From Symbiodinium natans (Eukaryota; Sar; Dinophyceae; Suessiales; Symbiodiniaceae), in NCBI GenBank assembly GCA_905221605.1, contig CAJNDS010002532.1:138501-202500 (forward strand): 64,000 nucleotides of DNA. The letters are read 5' to 3'. Shown piece by piece: positions 50,526 to 62,783 of the stretch (position 1 is the first letter of the stretch; each line of letters opens with the position of its first letter). Below the pieces are notes generated by a model. It saw only the letters and a list, made by a program, of their open reading frames with translations. It did no database searches and had not been told where the DNA came from. A program made the translations under genes and the position numbers.

Positions 50526-53395
50526 GGCTTGCCTAACATGTAACGACTCCCACCGAGGGTGGGACAATAAAGTCTTCTCTTTGATGTCAAAAAAGCTAGC
50601 ACCCATGGCTCAAAAAAGGCCACAAGAGTCCAAACGAACCCATCTCCTGCGACTCCAATGCGACGAGCTGGCAATCGGAAATCATCGTATGGCAGAAACT
50701 AAACCCGAAACCCTAAACCCTCAACCCTAAACCCTAAACCCTAAGCCCTAACTGGAGCCCCTGAGGCGCAGTCGCCCTTCTTTTCTGCCGTTGCCGGCGC
50801 CTAAAAACACATCCACAAGCTGCCGGCCCGTGATGAGGGTGTTCCCTTTCCCCGGATTCAGGTACGAGCCCGCTTGGTTGGACATCTCTTGGGGTGTCTG
50901 CTTCTCAAGCCTCGCGTCCGAGTCTTGGGGGGGGATATCGGATCCCATCTCCCGTGAGGCCACGATGCCGTATCCTCTGAGCTGACGGGGGAAGAGAAGC
51001 AACTTTGGGACTGACAAAAGCGGAAAGCATGGGCGGAAGACGCCAGGCGAAGCAACCTAGGAGTCTCACCTTCTCCCCTCAGCTGCAGGACATCTTCGTC
51101 CGAATTGATCACAACTTGGCGGGTTCGCTGATGGTCAACTTGGAAACTGCAGGCGGTGATTTGCCGTTGTCTCCATGCAGTGATACCCTGAATGACGTAG
51201 TACAGGCATGTATGTGCAGGCGATGTCAGAAGAGCTTGCGCAATTCATGATGCTGCAGCTCCATTGCTTAGTGCTCTGTTGCGCCTCTGTACTGCTCCAG
51301 ATGACCTGTGCGATGCGCTGGCATCTGTCTCCTCCAGAAGTCATGCAGAGGCACCTTGTTGGGAAGGGCTGGGGGAGCAACAGGGCAGGGGAGAGTTGCA
51401 CCGCCTGTTTGGGGTTTAGCTTCGTTGCTTTTTACGGCTCTTCCTGTCAGGCCTGTGTCAAGGCTCTTGCGGAGCGCGTGGACGACAGTGGCGAGTGCGA
51501 CTTCGCAGACTTGCCCTGACCCTGGTGAGCTTTGCTGATTCTCCTGGGCATGACCCTCTGTTTTCCTTGGTGGAGTCAAAGAATAAGGCTTTTTAACATA
51601 AAAAAAAACCTATTTCCCTTGATGGAGCAAAAGAATGAGGCTTGATGTTTGGGAGTCCGAGAAGCAACCGGACCAACTGTGGCAGTTTCGCAGCAGTCTG
51701 CGAAATGGCCATGGTCTCAGTTTTCAGGGATGCCTGTTAACCTACTGTTGGTTCGTTGGGAATGGGGGAAAAAGGTACCATATCAATATATTATATCCCC
51801 TATGTACCCTTTAAGGGATGATATATGGTACCGCATGTTCCCCCATTTCCCTACTAACCAACAGTAAGAGAACATGCCAGTGCCATTGCGTTTCATCCTT
51901 GGTTTCCGGGAGTAGATCGCCGCAGGTCTCTCGAACTTGCTGGCAGGCACGCCACTGAACGCCTTTTGGTGTGCATCCTGCGGCTGCTTTCAAATGGCAT
52001 GTGCTCATACTCCCTCAAATTCTGCGATTACAAAAGTCTCGGAATGGACTAAGAGATTACCTGATCGTCTGCTCTTCGGTCAGGTGCAGGAATCACGGAG
52101 GCGGCATCGTCGCACGTGCCTGAAATGCGGGCCCAGGGCTTGGAAGTCTGGGGATGCGGAAGTGCTTGGTGCGAGCGCATTTCCCCCAGGCACGCTGCGC
52201 TCGACTATCAGACTCCGCCTTGGCACTGTCAGCTGCCGCCTACCAGCGCACCTTGGTCCACACCTCGGCAACTCCTCAACAGTTTTCAAAAGCCCAGGGC
52301 GTGTTGCGCGAATTTTCTTGTCAGGTGCTGACCTGCAGCTGGCACTGTGAGCAGCGCCTGCAGTCATTTCTGATGACCAAGGCCTCAAACTTGTGTCTCA
52401 AAGCGAGTGTTGTAGTCAGCGTACCAATTTGCATAGCTTGGGCTTTCTGATTTGCACATGAGCCTGTGAGCAGCCTGTGCGAGTGCTGAGTGCGGAGATG
52501 CCAGGGAAGCCCTTCCGATCGCTCTCGCACGGAGGTCAAGGACAGACTGTATCATGACCCTTGGTGAAGCCTGTAACGGCGTTGGGAGTGACATCGCGAA
52601 GTCGTGGACCGCCTTCCGTATGTCCGTGTGGTGGGTGCGATATGCCCAGCAGCTAGCGTTTGGGGAGGGGGAAAACTACAAAGACATACACGCCCTCGAT
52701 TGTTTGCATATGACGCGCCAGTCCTTGCTGGCGGTTCTCCGGGGCATTCACGGCGAACTCGTCCCCACTGCCGAAGACTCAGCTGGGCTTGGAGAGCTTT
52801 GAAGTCCTGCTGCCAGGTGGACCACTCTGTCTGGGCGTCTAAAGCTCTAGAGGCTATGCTAGAAAGAGTCCTGACGATGACTGTGTCGGATTTAACAATA
52901 TGGTTTTCTGTACACTCATGGTTTTTGTCTCGTTTCGGACCAGGATATTGAGGTGCTGGTCCTTGCGTGCAGCATGTCATCATGGCCAAGCTTGGTCGTG
53001 TCAGTTGCGTAAGGAACCATGGGGGGGTGTAAGGGGGTGGCCATTCCAGAGATACTCCGCGGTAGTCTTTGTGGGCTTGTCTGGGTGTGATCTAGCAACC
53101 CCACACATTAAGGGTGAGGAATAAGCTCCTAGCAAGCCTTCGCTTACAGCGGCAAGAAGCTATACCCCTCCCTTACGCCCCGTGCTTCCTTATGAAGCAT
53201 GCGCTAGCAAGAGCGAATCGTGTGAATCAGGAGCGCGTTCTGTGGGAGCTCATGGGCCAGCAGCAGCAGCACTTCGATGGGACCGTGGGGAAGCAAGAGG
53301 CGAACGTTGGAGAAGGTTGTGTGGAAGTGTTGCTGAATTGGGCAGGCATGGGGCCTAGTCACTCTCAGTGAATCTGGCCACCGCAAGATTTCTTC
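50526..53395. other. Host sequence with possible exons and one foldback element
   Basis: Candidate coding pieces: 51070-51150 (QDIFVRIDHNLAGSLMVNLE) and 53220-53371 (ERVLWELMGQQQQHFDG), neither assignable. A CCCTAAA block lies at 50703-50750. Confidence 0.35.
51742..51869. mobile_element. Foldback element (family E)
   Basis: 128 bp; CTACTGTTGGTT..GGGAATGGGGGAA / TTCCCCCATTTCCC..AACCAACAGTAAG with a second inner inverted repeat GGTACCATAT / ATATGGTACC. Confidence 0.75.
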
Positions 53396-53455
53396 CTAAC
53401 CCTAAACCCTAAACCCTAAACCCTAAACCCTGAACCCTAAACCCTAAACCCTAAA
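53396..53455. repeat. CCCTAAA array
   Basis: Eight units. Confidence 0.9.
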
Positions 53456-56210
53456 GACGAAACCCTTGGAACGTAGAGCTGGAAGTGAGCAGGTGCTATC
53501 AGCGCTTGAGGAGCTATTGGGCGACCTCAGACACGCTTGTGTCTGCAAATCTCATGTGACATTGCGGGGAGAAGCTTTGATTGCCGGCGGAAATCGTGAG
53601 CCCGGTTGCCAGGCTAGCAGCTGTGGCTAGCCGAACTTGTGGTTGGTAATTCTTGTTACCTCTCTACAACCGCGTCTTTCTCTGCCTGGAGCGTTTGTGC
53701 TCTCTGCGTTGTTGCTTAGACGATGTCCGGCTTAGCGGAAGACTCCCGATGCCTAGCTGAACAAGCCGCTGAACCGAGCCGAGCCAAGTCAGTTTAGTTC
53801 TGGGGTGTGACATGCCAATCGAGGCATGTCAGCCAGGCTCGAGGATGCTGTGTGCATGTTGCCAGCTCCTCCATGGGGCTGGTAGATAGGGAGCTTGGTG
53901 ACTGAGAGATGGCAGCGAGTCCGGGGTCACCTTCATCGACAGGCCCACTGGGCCGAGAACCTAAAGCCCAAAGCCTAGACACTCAAGCCGGAAGCCTATC
54001 GAGGCAAAGAATTCTGTCCAAGCGACACAGAGATCACTCCGCCGAGACTTTCGAGATGGTCGCATGTCCGCGCCCCTCCACACAAAGTCATGCTATGCTA
54101 ACAGCCGATCACATGGCACAGTCCTGCAGCCAATGCCAGGATTCCACGAAGAGGATGCGAGGGCCTCGCCGGGCGAGCTTGAGGCCTGGGTGCACCGCCG
54201 AGCTAAAATATCGAAGAAGGACTCGAGGTGGAGCAAGCAGGCCTCTCTTTTCAAGCTCCATCATCCACGTCGAGATAACATGCCTGGCCTCTGGAGTCAG
54301 GATTGATGAGCCCTAAACCCTAAACCCTAAACCCTAAACCCTAAACCCTAAACCCTAAACCCTAAACCCTAAACCTTCAACCCGAAGCCCAACATAAACT
54401 TTGTAGCAGGACCGGCAGAGCTGGGCCAGCATGTAGAGCACGCCGGGTCTACCACGGAGTCCATTTTCAGAGCTTCAAGCGAAAGGTTTTAGGATCGTTG
54501 TTTTTCAAGATGTAACTTTAACACAAGACTGCAGGATACAATGTTAAGATGTGGTTTAAAGTCAAACAAAGCTTTAAGATACAGCATCAAGGTACACTTT
54601 GATGGTATGCCCTCAGCGTACAGCTGTAAGATATGGGTTTAAGATCGCTCGTTGAGAAAGAGCTTTGAGATTTCTCAGAATAGAACTTGACACCGCTTTT
54701 TAAGGTGAAGACTACATGCTAATACATGCGTGTATATATATATATGTATATGTATATATAGTTAGTTAGATAGACTTCGAGGATGGTTGTTCTCAAAAAA
54801 CAATACAACTATACATATATATATATTAATGTATATACATACACGTGTGTGTATGTATGATATACGTACATGTGTATATACACAAATATGTACATGAACA
54901 GGTGTTTCGCGTTGGAACGGCCAGTACCACGTGCAACATGCAGCTACCGTCTTGCAATGGATTGTACCCACAAAGTTAGTAGCGTAATAGTGCAATAATC
55001 GTAGATTATAACCATGTCCGAAGAAATATGATAGCATAAGTATCATACTGATATATTATAACAATATGTACATGTCATACTTTAACAATTTCACCATCCA
55101 CTCTCCAGATATGGGCAGTCTAAGTCACCCATACCGATCTGCTGCAGCAGTGCGGGAAGGACGAAGTTGGCATGTGGCAAACTCCGTTCATTCCTTCCGA
55201 GTGCCACCTCGTGCCAGGAGTTAGGCAGGCTCCGCCGGCAGTGCCAGCGAAGATCTGTGGATAATCTGTTCGACGATCGAGGGAGGACAGTTGCCTCCTT
55301 CTCAGGGCACTGGCATTGGGTTTGTTTCGACCATGTGCTTTGATGTTTTGCCTGCCGCTGGTCGATCGTTTTTCTGCATCGACCTTTGCTTTTGCTCAGC
55401 TGACCGGCTTGACCGTATTTAGCCTTGAGCCGGATCTTGCCCCAGTTCTTGTTCTCGAAGCTTGTACACGGGATTCGCCAGCTCTTATGTGGCCTGAAGA
55501 ATGAGGTCGCTTTTGCCGACGTCCTGCGGTGGTGGTGGGACATGCCAGAGGACCCCCAATTCTCCCAAGGCTTCAATAGTCCGCTGGCAATGCTTGCAAC
55601 CTAGACGAAGCACTTGTCTATGCTTGTCGCTGGCCTCCGGAAAGCTCTCTTTTTGCAAATGACGCCGGTGTTTGCGTGGGAAGCCGGCATATCGACAGAT
55701 CACGATTGTGACTTGCTTGTGGCTGCTGTGGCTAGCCAAGCTGTCCGTCTCGACAGTTTCGGAGCCTGACGTCTTCGGAAATTGTTCGAAGAGCTTGAAG
55801 CCAGAAGTGTAGACTTGTTGGTTCACATGCACTTGAATTCATTGCCGCGCAGGAGTACCGGGAGGCTGCTGGTCTGGCTGTTCCTGCCGGCTTCTTATGC
55901 GGGTCTGCTGCAACTTGATTTTGATGAGAGTTCTTTGTCGGGCAGTGTGAATGGTGGAATTGGCTGTGCCAAGGCTTCGGTGTTGCGACAAAGCTTGCGA
56001 CGCCAGCCGGAAGAGATGCCAGTACCTGACACATGGAGTTGCAGTGTCACGTTGTCTTCGATGTGACATGGTGCAGGCATGTGTGACAGAAGGGTCGGGG
56101 GACAGCAATGACTCTCACATTTGCCCACGCGCGCCTTCTAAACAGAGACTTCGGTTGCATGGGGTGGGCCTAAAGCCCCGGTTCCTTTCCCCGAGCCGCT
56201 GCGGCTCGAC
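53456..56210. other. Host sequence without a confident gene
   Basis: Contains a CCCTAAA array at 54309-54374 and TATATA/TGTATA microsatellites at 54730-54890. Long minus-strand frames at 55091-55832 have no recognisable motif. Confidence 0.4.
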
Positions 56211-56217
56211 AGTTTAG

Positions 56218-56800
56218 GGTTTAGGGTTTAGGGTTTTCTGAGCCTCCTACTTGTGAAGTGTAAATTCCACAGCATGCGACCCACCAAGTTAGGGTTCAGG
56301 GTTTAGGGTTTAGGGTTTAGGGTTTAAGGTTTAGGGCTGGCCCGAGGTTTCGAGGTGCGCTGCGTAGAGTCGCAGCTGAGCCAAGCTACTCTCGACAGGC
56401 AGGATTGTTGGAGAATGACTGAGCCTTGTGTGATGCAATGAAAGCAACCCCAAACCCTAAACCCCCAAGCCCAAACACTAAACCCTAAACCCTAAACCCT
56501 AAACCCTAAACCCTAAACCCTAAACCCTAAACCCTAAACCCTAAACCCTAAACCCTGAACCCCAAACCCTAAACCCTAAACCCTAAACTGCCCTAAACCC
56601 AAAACACTAAGCCCTGAACCACCTGATGCGTAAGGCGCTGAAAACTCCCGTTCCTGAACAGGCTCTTCGAGGGCACGTCCGTGCTTTTGCGGAGCTAAGA
56701 GCTTTGGCCGTGAGGCGAAGCCCGTTCAGGGTTAGTAAGGTTTAGGGTTTAGGGTTTAGGGTTCAGGGTTTAGGGTTTAGGGCTAGGGTTGAGGGTTTAC
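56218..56800. repeat. TTTAGGG and CCCTAAA blocks
   Basis: G-arrays at 56218-56237 and 56292-56335, a C-array of about 16 units at 56476-56600, then a G-array at 56738-56790. The ~100 bp between the last two is in the usual exon position, but no frame was chosen. Confidence 0.8.
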
Positions 56801-56899
56801 GATTTAGGGTTGAAGGTTGAGGGTTAACATAATAACTACGATTTGTAGATATAAATGGTGCCCCTCCCTCCCAAAAGAAACCCACGCTTTCTGCTCTTT

Positions 56900-59370
56900 T
56901 AAGGTGTTTCACTAGTTTAGGTTGCAGATATGCCCTTGTCAACACACAAACAGATTAGATGCAGTTTGTTTAGTGCCCCTTTGCTACGGCAATTCTTGCT
57001 GAGTGCGCTTGCTCAGGAGTTGCTCATGAGTCCATCTGTTGAGGTTGCCCATTTGCTCAGACGCTTGTATGTGTTGGTAGAGTTGCCAAAGTCTTTGTTA
57101 GGAGAGGCAACGTGCCACTTCGTCACGGCTATTTTGCCTGTTCAGGGCACTCATCAAATTTTTTTGTGGTGCCCAAGCAAACGTGCCACTGTGTCACGTC
57201 CATGTTCCTGTGAAGGTGTTCGTTTAGGGCTCTTCGGGTTACTTGCCGCCCTTCCTCATCCTTTGAGATGGGAGTGTATATACTTCCCAAGTTGTCCTCC
57301 TTCTGGTCTGAAGTTCGGGGTCTTGGCTGGTGTAATTTTTCAGTAGGATCAACAGCGTTAGTATCAGTGTTTATTATCGGGTCAATAACGTAGTCGTAAT
57401 CATAAAGGCGAAACAGTTAAGATTTCCAGAAGATTCGCTCGATATAGCACCCATGTCCCACACTTGGCTCACTTGGCTCAGGCGGAACATTGAGAGTTTC
57501 TCCATCCGCTCCACTGCAGAATCTCGAACAACGCTCTGATCTTGGTGGGCGTGAACGGTCATGCAGGGTCTATCAATGCTGATTTTTAGGGGAGAAGGGG
57601 GTGGACACGCGTTGTGCGCTCTTGAATTCTGGAGGCAGACTCCCGTCACCTTTAAATTTTGACGGCAAAGCCTCAGTTTCCTCCTAGTTTCGAGAGGAAA
57701 CCTCTGCTTCCTCTGGATTTCAACAGCAAGTCTTCGACCTTCACTTTTCTCCAGTGGAAACAGAGGGTTTCGTATCAAAACCTTGGGGAAACGGGAGTTG
57801 CCTGTACTCAAATCTAAAGGAAACACAAGAAACACAATCAATAGTAAAGACACAGAGGAAATTTCCTATTGAAAATCCAGGAAGGCGAACAGGCGAACCC
57901 CCCCCCCCCCCCCTTGCCCCCTTCGTCCTACCCGTGCGGCCCTCTCCCCCCCCCCCCCTTCCCCCCTCCCGTTTCCCCAAAAGAAGTAACAATCAAGTCG
58001 CACAAAACTCCATCCGCACTGAAATATCGGGTAAAGAGCCAGCCCGGCTTGTGGTGCCGAGGACCAGTGATGCAGGAGACATCAGCGTCTTGCTCAGAGA
58101 CTCCGGTCTCACAATCTGCTTTGTCTGACAGTCACGTGGCTTGAAAGTCCGACTTAGAACGCTGCAGGCTTGGCAACTTCAGCCGACGATCAGGCAGACT
58201 TGCATGAGGCCGGAATGCAAGCGGATAGTGGGAACTGTAGATTTCTTCATCCGTTTCTGCGTTTTCGGTTCTGTTTGCTATGCCTCGCTCGGTCTCTCCT
58301 CTCTCCCTCTGGCACTCTTCGGTGGCGGTCAGCTACTCTCACGATCTTCGTGCTTTCGAGCTTGCTTCGAACCAAGCGCTCAGAATGTGGGGTATGTCCC
58401 AACATAAGGGTAACCCTTTTGATACCCCCGGATACCTGTTGGAAGAATGATCAGGACGAGGTGCCTCCGTCTGATGTTCCGGCCGAATCTCCGGCTCACG
58501 GGTGAGGCCATCGCAGGCCCCTGCACCTGGCAGGGCCCCACCAAGGTCTTCAGGGCAGCCGCCAGCTGCAGAAGTGCAGGCGTTACACCATTACTTAAGC
58601 AAAACGGGTGAACTTCTATCAGTTCTCTAAGACTTTTGGTAAGGTTTCTGAGCCGTCAGAGAATCTCTTGCACGCCACGGCGCTGCAAGCTCCTCAGGAG
58701 CAACGAAGATGGATCCAGAAAGAAGTTTGGTTAATCTTTCCTGGCTCCCACCGTGCAAATGCGTACGGCGCTCTGCATGCGCCGGCTCGGCTTTCCTTGG
58801 ATACTGCGAATCCTGCGTCACTCACTATGCATGGTCTCATCCTGGGTCAAAGCATGTCTGGGCAAAAGAGAAACCCTAAACCCTAAATCCTAAGCCCTAG
58901 ACCCCGAACCCACAACCCTAAGCAATGGACTTGCAGTACCCACTGAAAAGCGGAGCACCGAAGCCAAATCTTTTCGCCGTTTCGCGGGGCCCCCCGGGGC
59001 CCCTCGAGTCAGAATCCAGTCGGTGCCCAACCAGCAGCCTTCACTTACCCCCCAAGAGTTGAAAGTGAGCACATAAGGGATCTTAGTTTTGAAGATGCAT
59101 TGCCCTCTGTCTTCTTGTACGTCTTGACCACACCGAAGTCGAGGCTGTTGGGCACTTTCGAGTTGAGGGCTCGCAGTGCGCCTCGGCACCTTTGCAGATC
59201 TTGGCAGAGTTGGGGGCACGGAGTTTGAAACTCCACTGAATCAAAGATTCGGCTGGAAGGCTGTTCTGTGAATCGAGGTACGGAGCTGCTGTATGGGGCC
59301 TCTGGCCCAACACATTTTCGACTGAGGGTTGTGCTTACTGCGAAGTGAGCGAGTCTTCACAACTTCGCGG
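56900..59370. other. Host sequence, few arrays, no confident gene
   Basis: Poly-C runs at 57899-57914 and 57945-57966. Possible exons at 58170-58380 (ADDQADLHEAGMQADSGN) and 58930-59050 (QYPLKSGAPKPNLFAVSRGP). A foldback-like piece at 58388-58440 resembles the intron start at 30231. Confidence 0.35.
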
Positions 59371-59478
59371 TAGGGTTTAGGGTTTAGGGTTTAGGGTTCA
59401 GGGTTTAGGGTTTAGGGTTTAGGGTTTAGGGTTTAGGGTTTAGGGGTTTACGGGTTTAGGGGTTTAGGGGTTTAGGGT
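59371..59478. repeat. TTTAGGG array
   Basis: About 15 units, the last few 8-base TTTAGGGG. Confidence 0.9.
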
Positions 59479-59681
59479 CTTGAGACGAAGGGAGATTGTG
59501 CGCCTGCAGCTTCGTGCCTTATGCTGGCATGACGGCGCTGGCATGCCGGTGTTGTGAATGTTTCAATACGTGCTTCCAATCCCAGAGGCAATGGCTGGCG
59601 AAGTCCAATTCCAGCAGTTGTTGCCTTTCGGGCGCCTTCCCTCTCCTCAGGGGTCGGCCATGAAATTAACGAGGGCGAGCG

Positions 59682-59888
59682 ATGCGCTCACCATCTAAGG
59701 TCAAAGCTTTGATAGTTCTAGGGTGCTGCTGCTGCATCCTTCTGCTGATGGTTTGCATCAGATTCTCGCGACAGAGCGCATCGCTCTACTTGATAACGAC
59801 CGCGGGGCTGTGCCTCAAGAAGGTGCACGCATTTTCCGCATCTCACGGACCGCAGAACGTCAATTCACGTTCCCACAACACTGCATGA
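59682..59888 (+). CDS. Possible signal-anchor N-terminal exon
   Basis: ATG-initiated 68 codons with KVK then a hydrophobic run (ALIVLGCCCCILLLMVCI) and RFSR, the layout of a type II membrane anchor. An overlapping frame (59723-60145) is also open, so the coding frame is uncertain. Confidence 0.3.
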   Translation: MRSPSKVKALIVLGCCCCILLLMVCIRFSRQSASLYLITTAGLCLKKVHAFSASHGPQNVNSRSHNTA

Positions 59889-60485
59889 GGGCTCAGTGCA
59901 TGAGGGCCCTTTGCAAGAAGTTCAAACAGTGTTCTGGTACTGAAGACACGCCCTGGCTTAGAGGCTTAGGCTTTTCGATGCTGTGGGGGACTCGCGGGCC
60001 ATTGCCTTCTCGTGGGTATTCCGCCGCTGAAAGCAGGCGTGAGGCACGTTGCACTTTGCTGGCCTCCTACTCGTATGTGTCGACATGCCCCAACACATCC
60101 TCTCCCCATCCTGGCAGCGTCGGTCTCTTACCCTGTGCAGTTTAAGATGGGCCCGCAAGACCAAAAGAGCCCCTGCTGGGATAAGCATGCTCCCAGAAGG
60201 ATGACATGGCGCGAGGGCAGTTGATTGTTTTCTGAGGCAGCACAGGATGATGCTCAATCTCCAGGCTAAATGCGGTACGGCCCGTGAGCCAGAGACGCAA
60301 ACACAAAGCTCACACCCAGAGAGACGTCTTGCACCCGAACCCAAAGAAGCTAAATCTCAATCTCAGTCCTTAGTAGGGATCATACTCGGGGGTAGCCATA
60401 AGTCCCCCAGTAAGGACTCTTAAGGGGGAGAGCATTGAGTTGACCAGTGACGGGTGCCTGAGCACCCGAAAACGCTCCGGTGGCC

Positions 60486-62106
60486 ATGGGCGTGCGGGGC
60501 CTGCTGAGCTATGTCCTGCGCCACGCCGACGCGATGACTCAGCGGGTCGACCTCGCCCAGGAGGCCCAGTATTATGGCCGCAACGGCTCCCTGGCCGCCA
60601 TGGGGGGTCTACGAGCATAAGGGACCCCTATATTCTATTATATTATATTGTATTATATTATATTATAGTATATTCTATTATATTAAATTTTCCCCAAAGA
60701 GCAGGATCCCCTGATAACAAGAACCCCTAAGCAGACACTTTCTTGGACAGAGTGCCCAAGGTGTCACGCTGCTGGTGGATCTTCTTGACTTCTGTGCCTG
60801 GTTTCTTCCGGAGGTGGGGGGGGCAAGTGTGGAAAGCTCTAGCGGCGTGATGCGCGCTGATTTGCCAAGCCGCCTTCGCCTTGAACCCTAAACCCTAAAC
60901 CCTAAACCCTAAACCCTAAACCCTAAACTTTAAACCCTAAACCCTAAACCCTTCTCACCCCACAGGTAGATCGTGCTGCCAAAGGCTGGGAAGGTGACGC
61001 CACCCTTCAGCTCCTCGGCAATGACCCAAAGGGGTCTTAGGTACCTACATCGTCGAAAGTAGGGTTCAGGGTTTAGGGGTTTAGGGGTTTAGGGGTTTAG
61101 GGGTTTAGGGTTTAGGGTTTAGGGTTTAGGGTTTAGGGTTGTAGGGTTTCTATACTTGGAGTTACCTATGATGGTTTGGGCAAGTGCCTCCCATGTAGGT
61201 ACTTAGGACCCTTTGGGTGACTGTTCCGTCCTCCACACCCATCATGCCATTCCATCCTAGCCCCACGGTCGGCCCGACCTGGTTGTGAGCACCGCATTTG
61301 TCCGGTGCAGATGCAAACACATGACAATTCCTAGAATTCTTTTGTTTGGGTGACTCACGCGAGCACCCAACTCACGCGGCCTCGTGTGTTCCTTTGACAA
61401 TTTTCTGAAGGTCCCATTTCTCCTTCAGAATCCGTCAGACCAAGGGTCTACGGCAGCGACTTCGTCCAGCACGACGAGGCGCTTTGCGAGCTGATCTTCG
61501 CCCTGCGCCACGCAGGCGAGTGGGTCACGTTTGCCTTCGGGTGTGGGAAGTGGAGCAAAGCCGGCAAGCCCGTTTCGGAGAGCCAACAAGACATCCATCC
61601 GTGAGCTTCGAGCATAATATCATGGGTATAAGATCATGACAGCATACTCACAAACGTACGAGAATAGTAATATCACAATAGCACAAGCATATTAAAGCGT
61701 AGTGATAAATATAAACAATCATATACGAATATACACAAGCAGAATCAAAGCATACTATACCAATGATGCCATGCGAAAAGGCGTCTACCTCGAGTTTTTC
61801 ATGGATCCTCCCCGCGGCTGCGGGCTCCTCGATGCGGCCACCAGCACCTGGGTCGAGGAGGAGAGCGCCGCTTCCGGGGAGTTTCTTTTATGGTTTAGGC
61901 TTTAGGGTTTAGGGTTTAGCTGTCCGCGACAGGATTCCAGAGACCATGTCTCTTAGAGCATTTGTTTTTCATCCTTCTTGGTATGAGGCAGTTGCGGCTG
62001 CGGGTGCATCTGCATGCGTGCGCTTGAGCCAAGTTAGCGAAGCACTGACTGCCAGGCCAAGCGCCGCTGCTCTCAGGGCCTTGAGGCTGCGAAGGCGCAC
62101 TGAGCG
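60486..62106 (+). CDS. Asteroid/XPG-N-like protein, 5' exons
   Basis: Exons: 60486-60606 (ATG; MGVRGLLSYVLRHADAMTQR, the classic XPG/Asteroid N-terminus), 60751-60813 (GVTLLVDLLDFCAWFL, the first beta strand), 60966-61033, 61207-61284, 61439-61515 (VYGSDFVQHDEALCELIFAL), 61781-61880 (VYLEFFMDPPRG, the second strand with its acidic residue) and 61933-62106. Introns at 61034-61206, 61285-61438 and 61881-61932 are GT-AG and 61516-61780 is GC-AG; all four keep phase. Phase across the first intron does not fit by one base, at a run of six G. The small middle exons may be alternative. Further exons may follow, or TGA at 62108 ends the gene. XPG-N proteins are FEN-type nuclease relatives; Asteroid members may be inactive. 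Confidence 0.55.
60602..60734. mobile_element. Foldback element family C, copy C4, as first intron
   Basis: Left end GGGGGGTCTACGAGCATAAG matches the family C terminus and carries the GT donor. The right end (GATCCCCTGATAACAAG..CCTAAGCAG) is shortened. The core has expanded TATTATATTA repeats. Confidence 0.65.
60883..60952. repeat. CCCTAAA array inside the XPG-like gene
   Basis: Nine units, followed by an acceptor CCACAG. Confidence 0.9.
61024..61222. mobile_element. Foldback element family A, copy A6, with nested TTTAGGG array (intron)
   Basis: Termini ACCCAAAGGGGTCTTAGGTA and TACTTAGGACCCTTTGGGT. GTCTTAG at the left and CTTAG at the right are the splice sites of the 173-bp intron 61034-61206. 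An array of TTTAGGG/TTTAGGGG fills the core. Confidence 0.75.
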
Positions 62107-62117
62107 GTGAAGCAGGT

Positions 62118-62162
62118 TTAGGGTTTAGGGTTTAGGGTTTAGGGTTTAGGGTTTAGGGTTTC
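62118..62162. repeat. TTTAGGG array
   Basis: Six units, 11 bp past the end of the last XPG-like exon. Confidence 0.9.
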
Positions 62163-62496
62163 AGGGCAGATTTGGGTCTAAAGGGCTTCAGGAAGCCCTT
62201 CAACGGCAGTTGAGATTCAATAGCATTGGGCTTCGACCCATGCTTCCGTACTGCTGTTGCTGTGCCTGATATCTTTTGCTGAAATCAGTCGATTCGGCCT
62301 AAGAAGACTCAACTTGACATTGCTTGGGTGTCACTGCGAGGCTGTTCGACTGTGGTGCCGAGGAGAGCGAAACGATCTTCCGAACCTGGCAGAGGCGGCG
62401 GATGCTTCGGGGAGTTGTGGACAATCCTAAACCCTAACCCTAAACCCTAAACCCTAAACCCTAAACCCTAAACCTTAAACCCAGTCATCGTTCTAC

Positions 62497-62606
62497 AGTC
62501 CCATGCCAATGCTGCCGTGCAGCACTCAAGGTAGCCAGGCCCGAAACAAGGCACTTCCGTTAGTCCCATGCCAATGCTGCCGTGCAGCACTCAAGGTAGC
62601 CAGGCC
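62497..62606. repeat. 65-bp tandem duplication
   Basis: AGTCCCATGCCAATGCTGCC and the following ~25 bp (to CCAGGCC) occur at 62497 and again at 62562. Confidence 0.85.
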
Positions 62607-62693
62607 ATAACCAGGCACATAGCCGCCCCAATGTGGCTCAGCAAAAGCTCCTGCTTCCGAGGTAAGAGGTTGAAGATGGAAGTAGTTATCATA

Positions 62694-62783
62694 AGTAGTT
62701 GAAGGTGTATAGTAGTTCTAAGCCCTAAAACCTAAACCCTAAACCCTAAACCCTAAACCCTAAACCAGTAGTTGAAGGTGTAT
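62694..62783. repeat. Telomere-like insert flanked by 17-bp direct repeats
   Basis: AGTAGTTGAAGGTGTAT at 62694-62710 and 62767-62783 enclose a CCCTAAA array (62722-62766). Confidence 0.85.

Noticed and set aside
55091-55832. Minus-strand ORFs of 161 and 115 codons
   Set aside because: No motif recognised, no splice context, and recognised host exons are on the plus strand; left unassigned.
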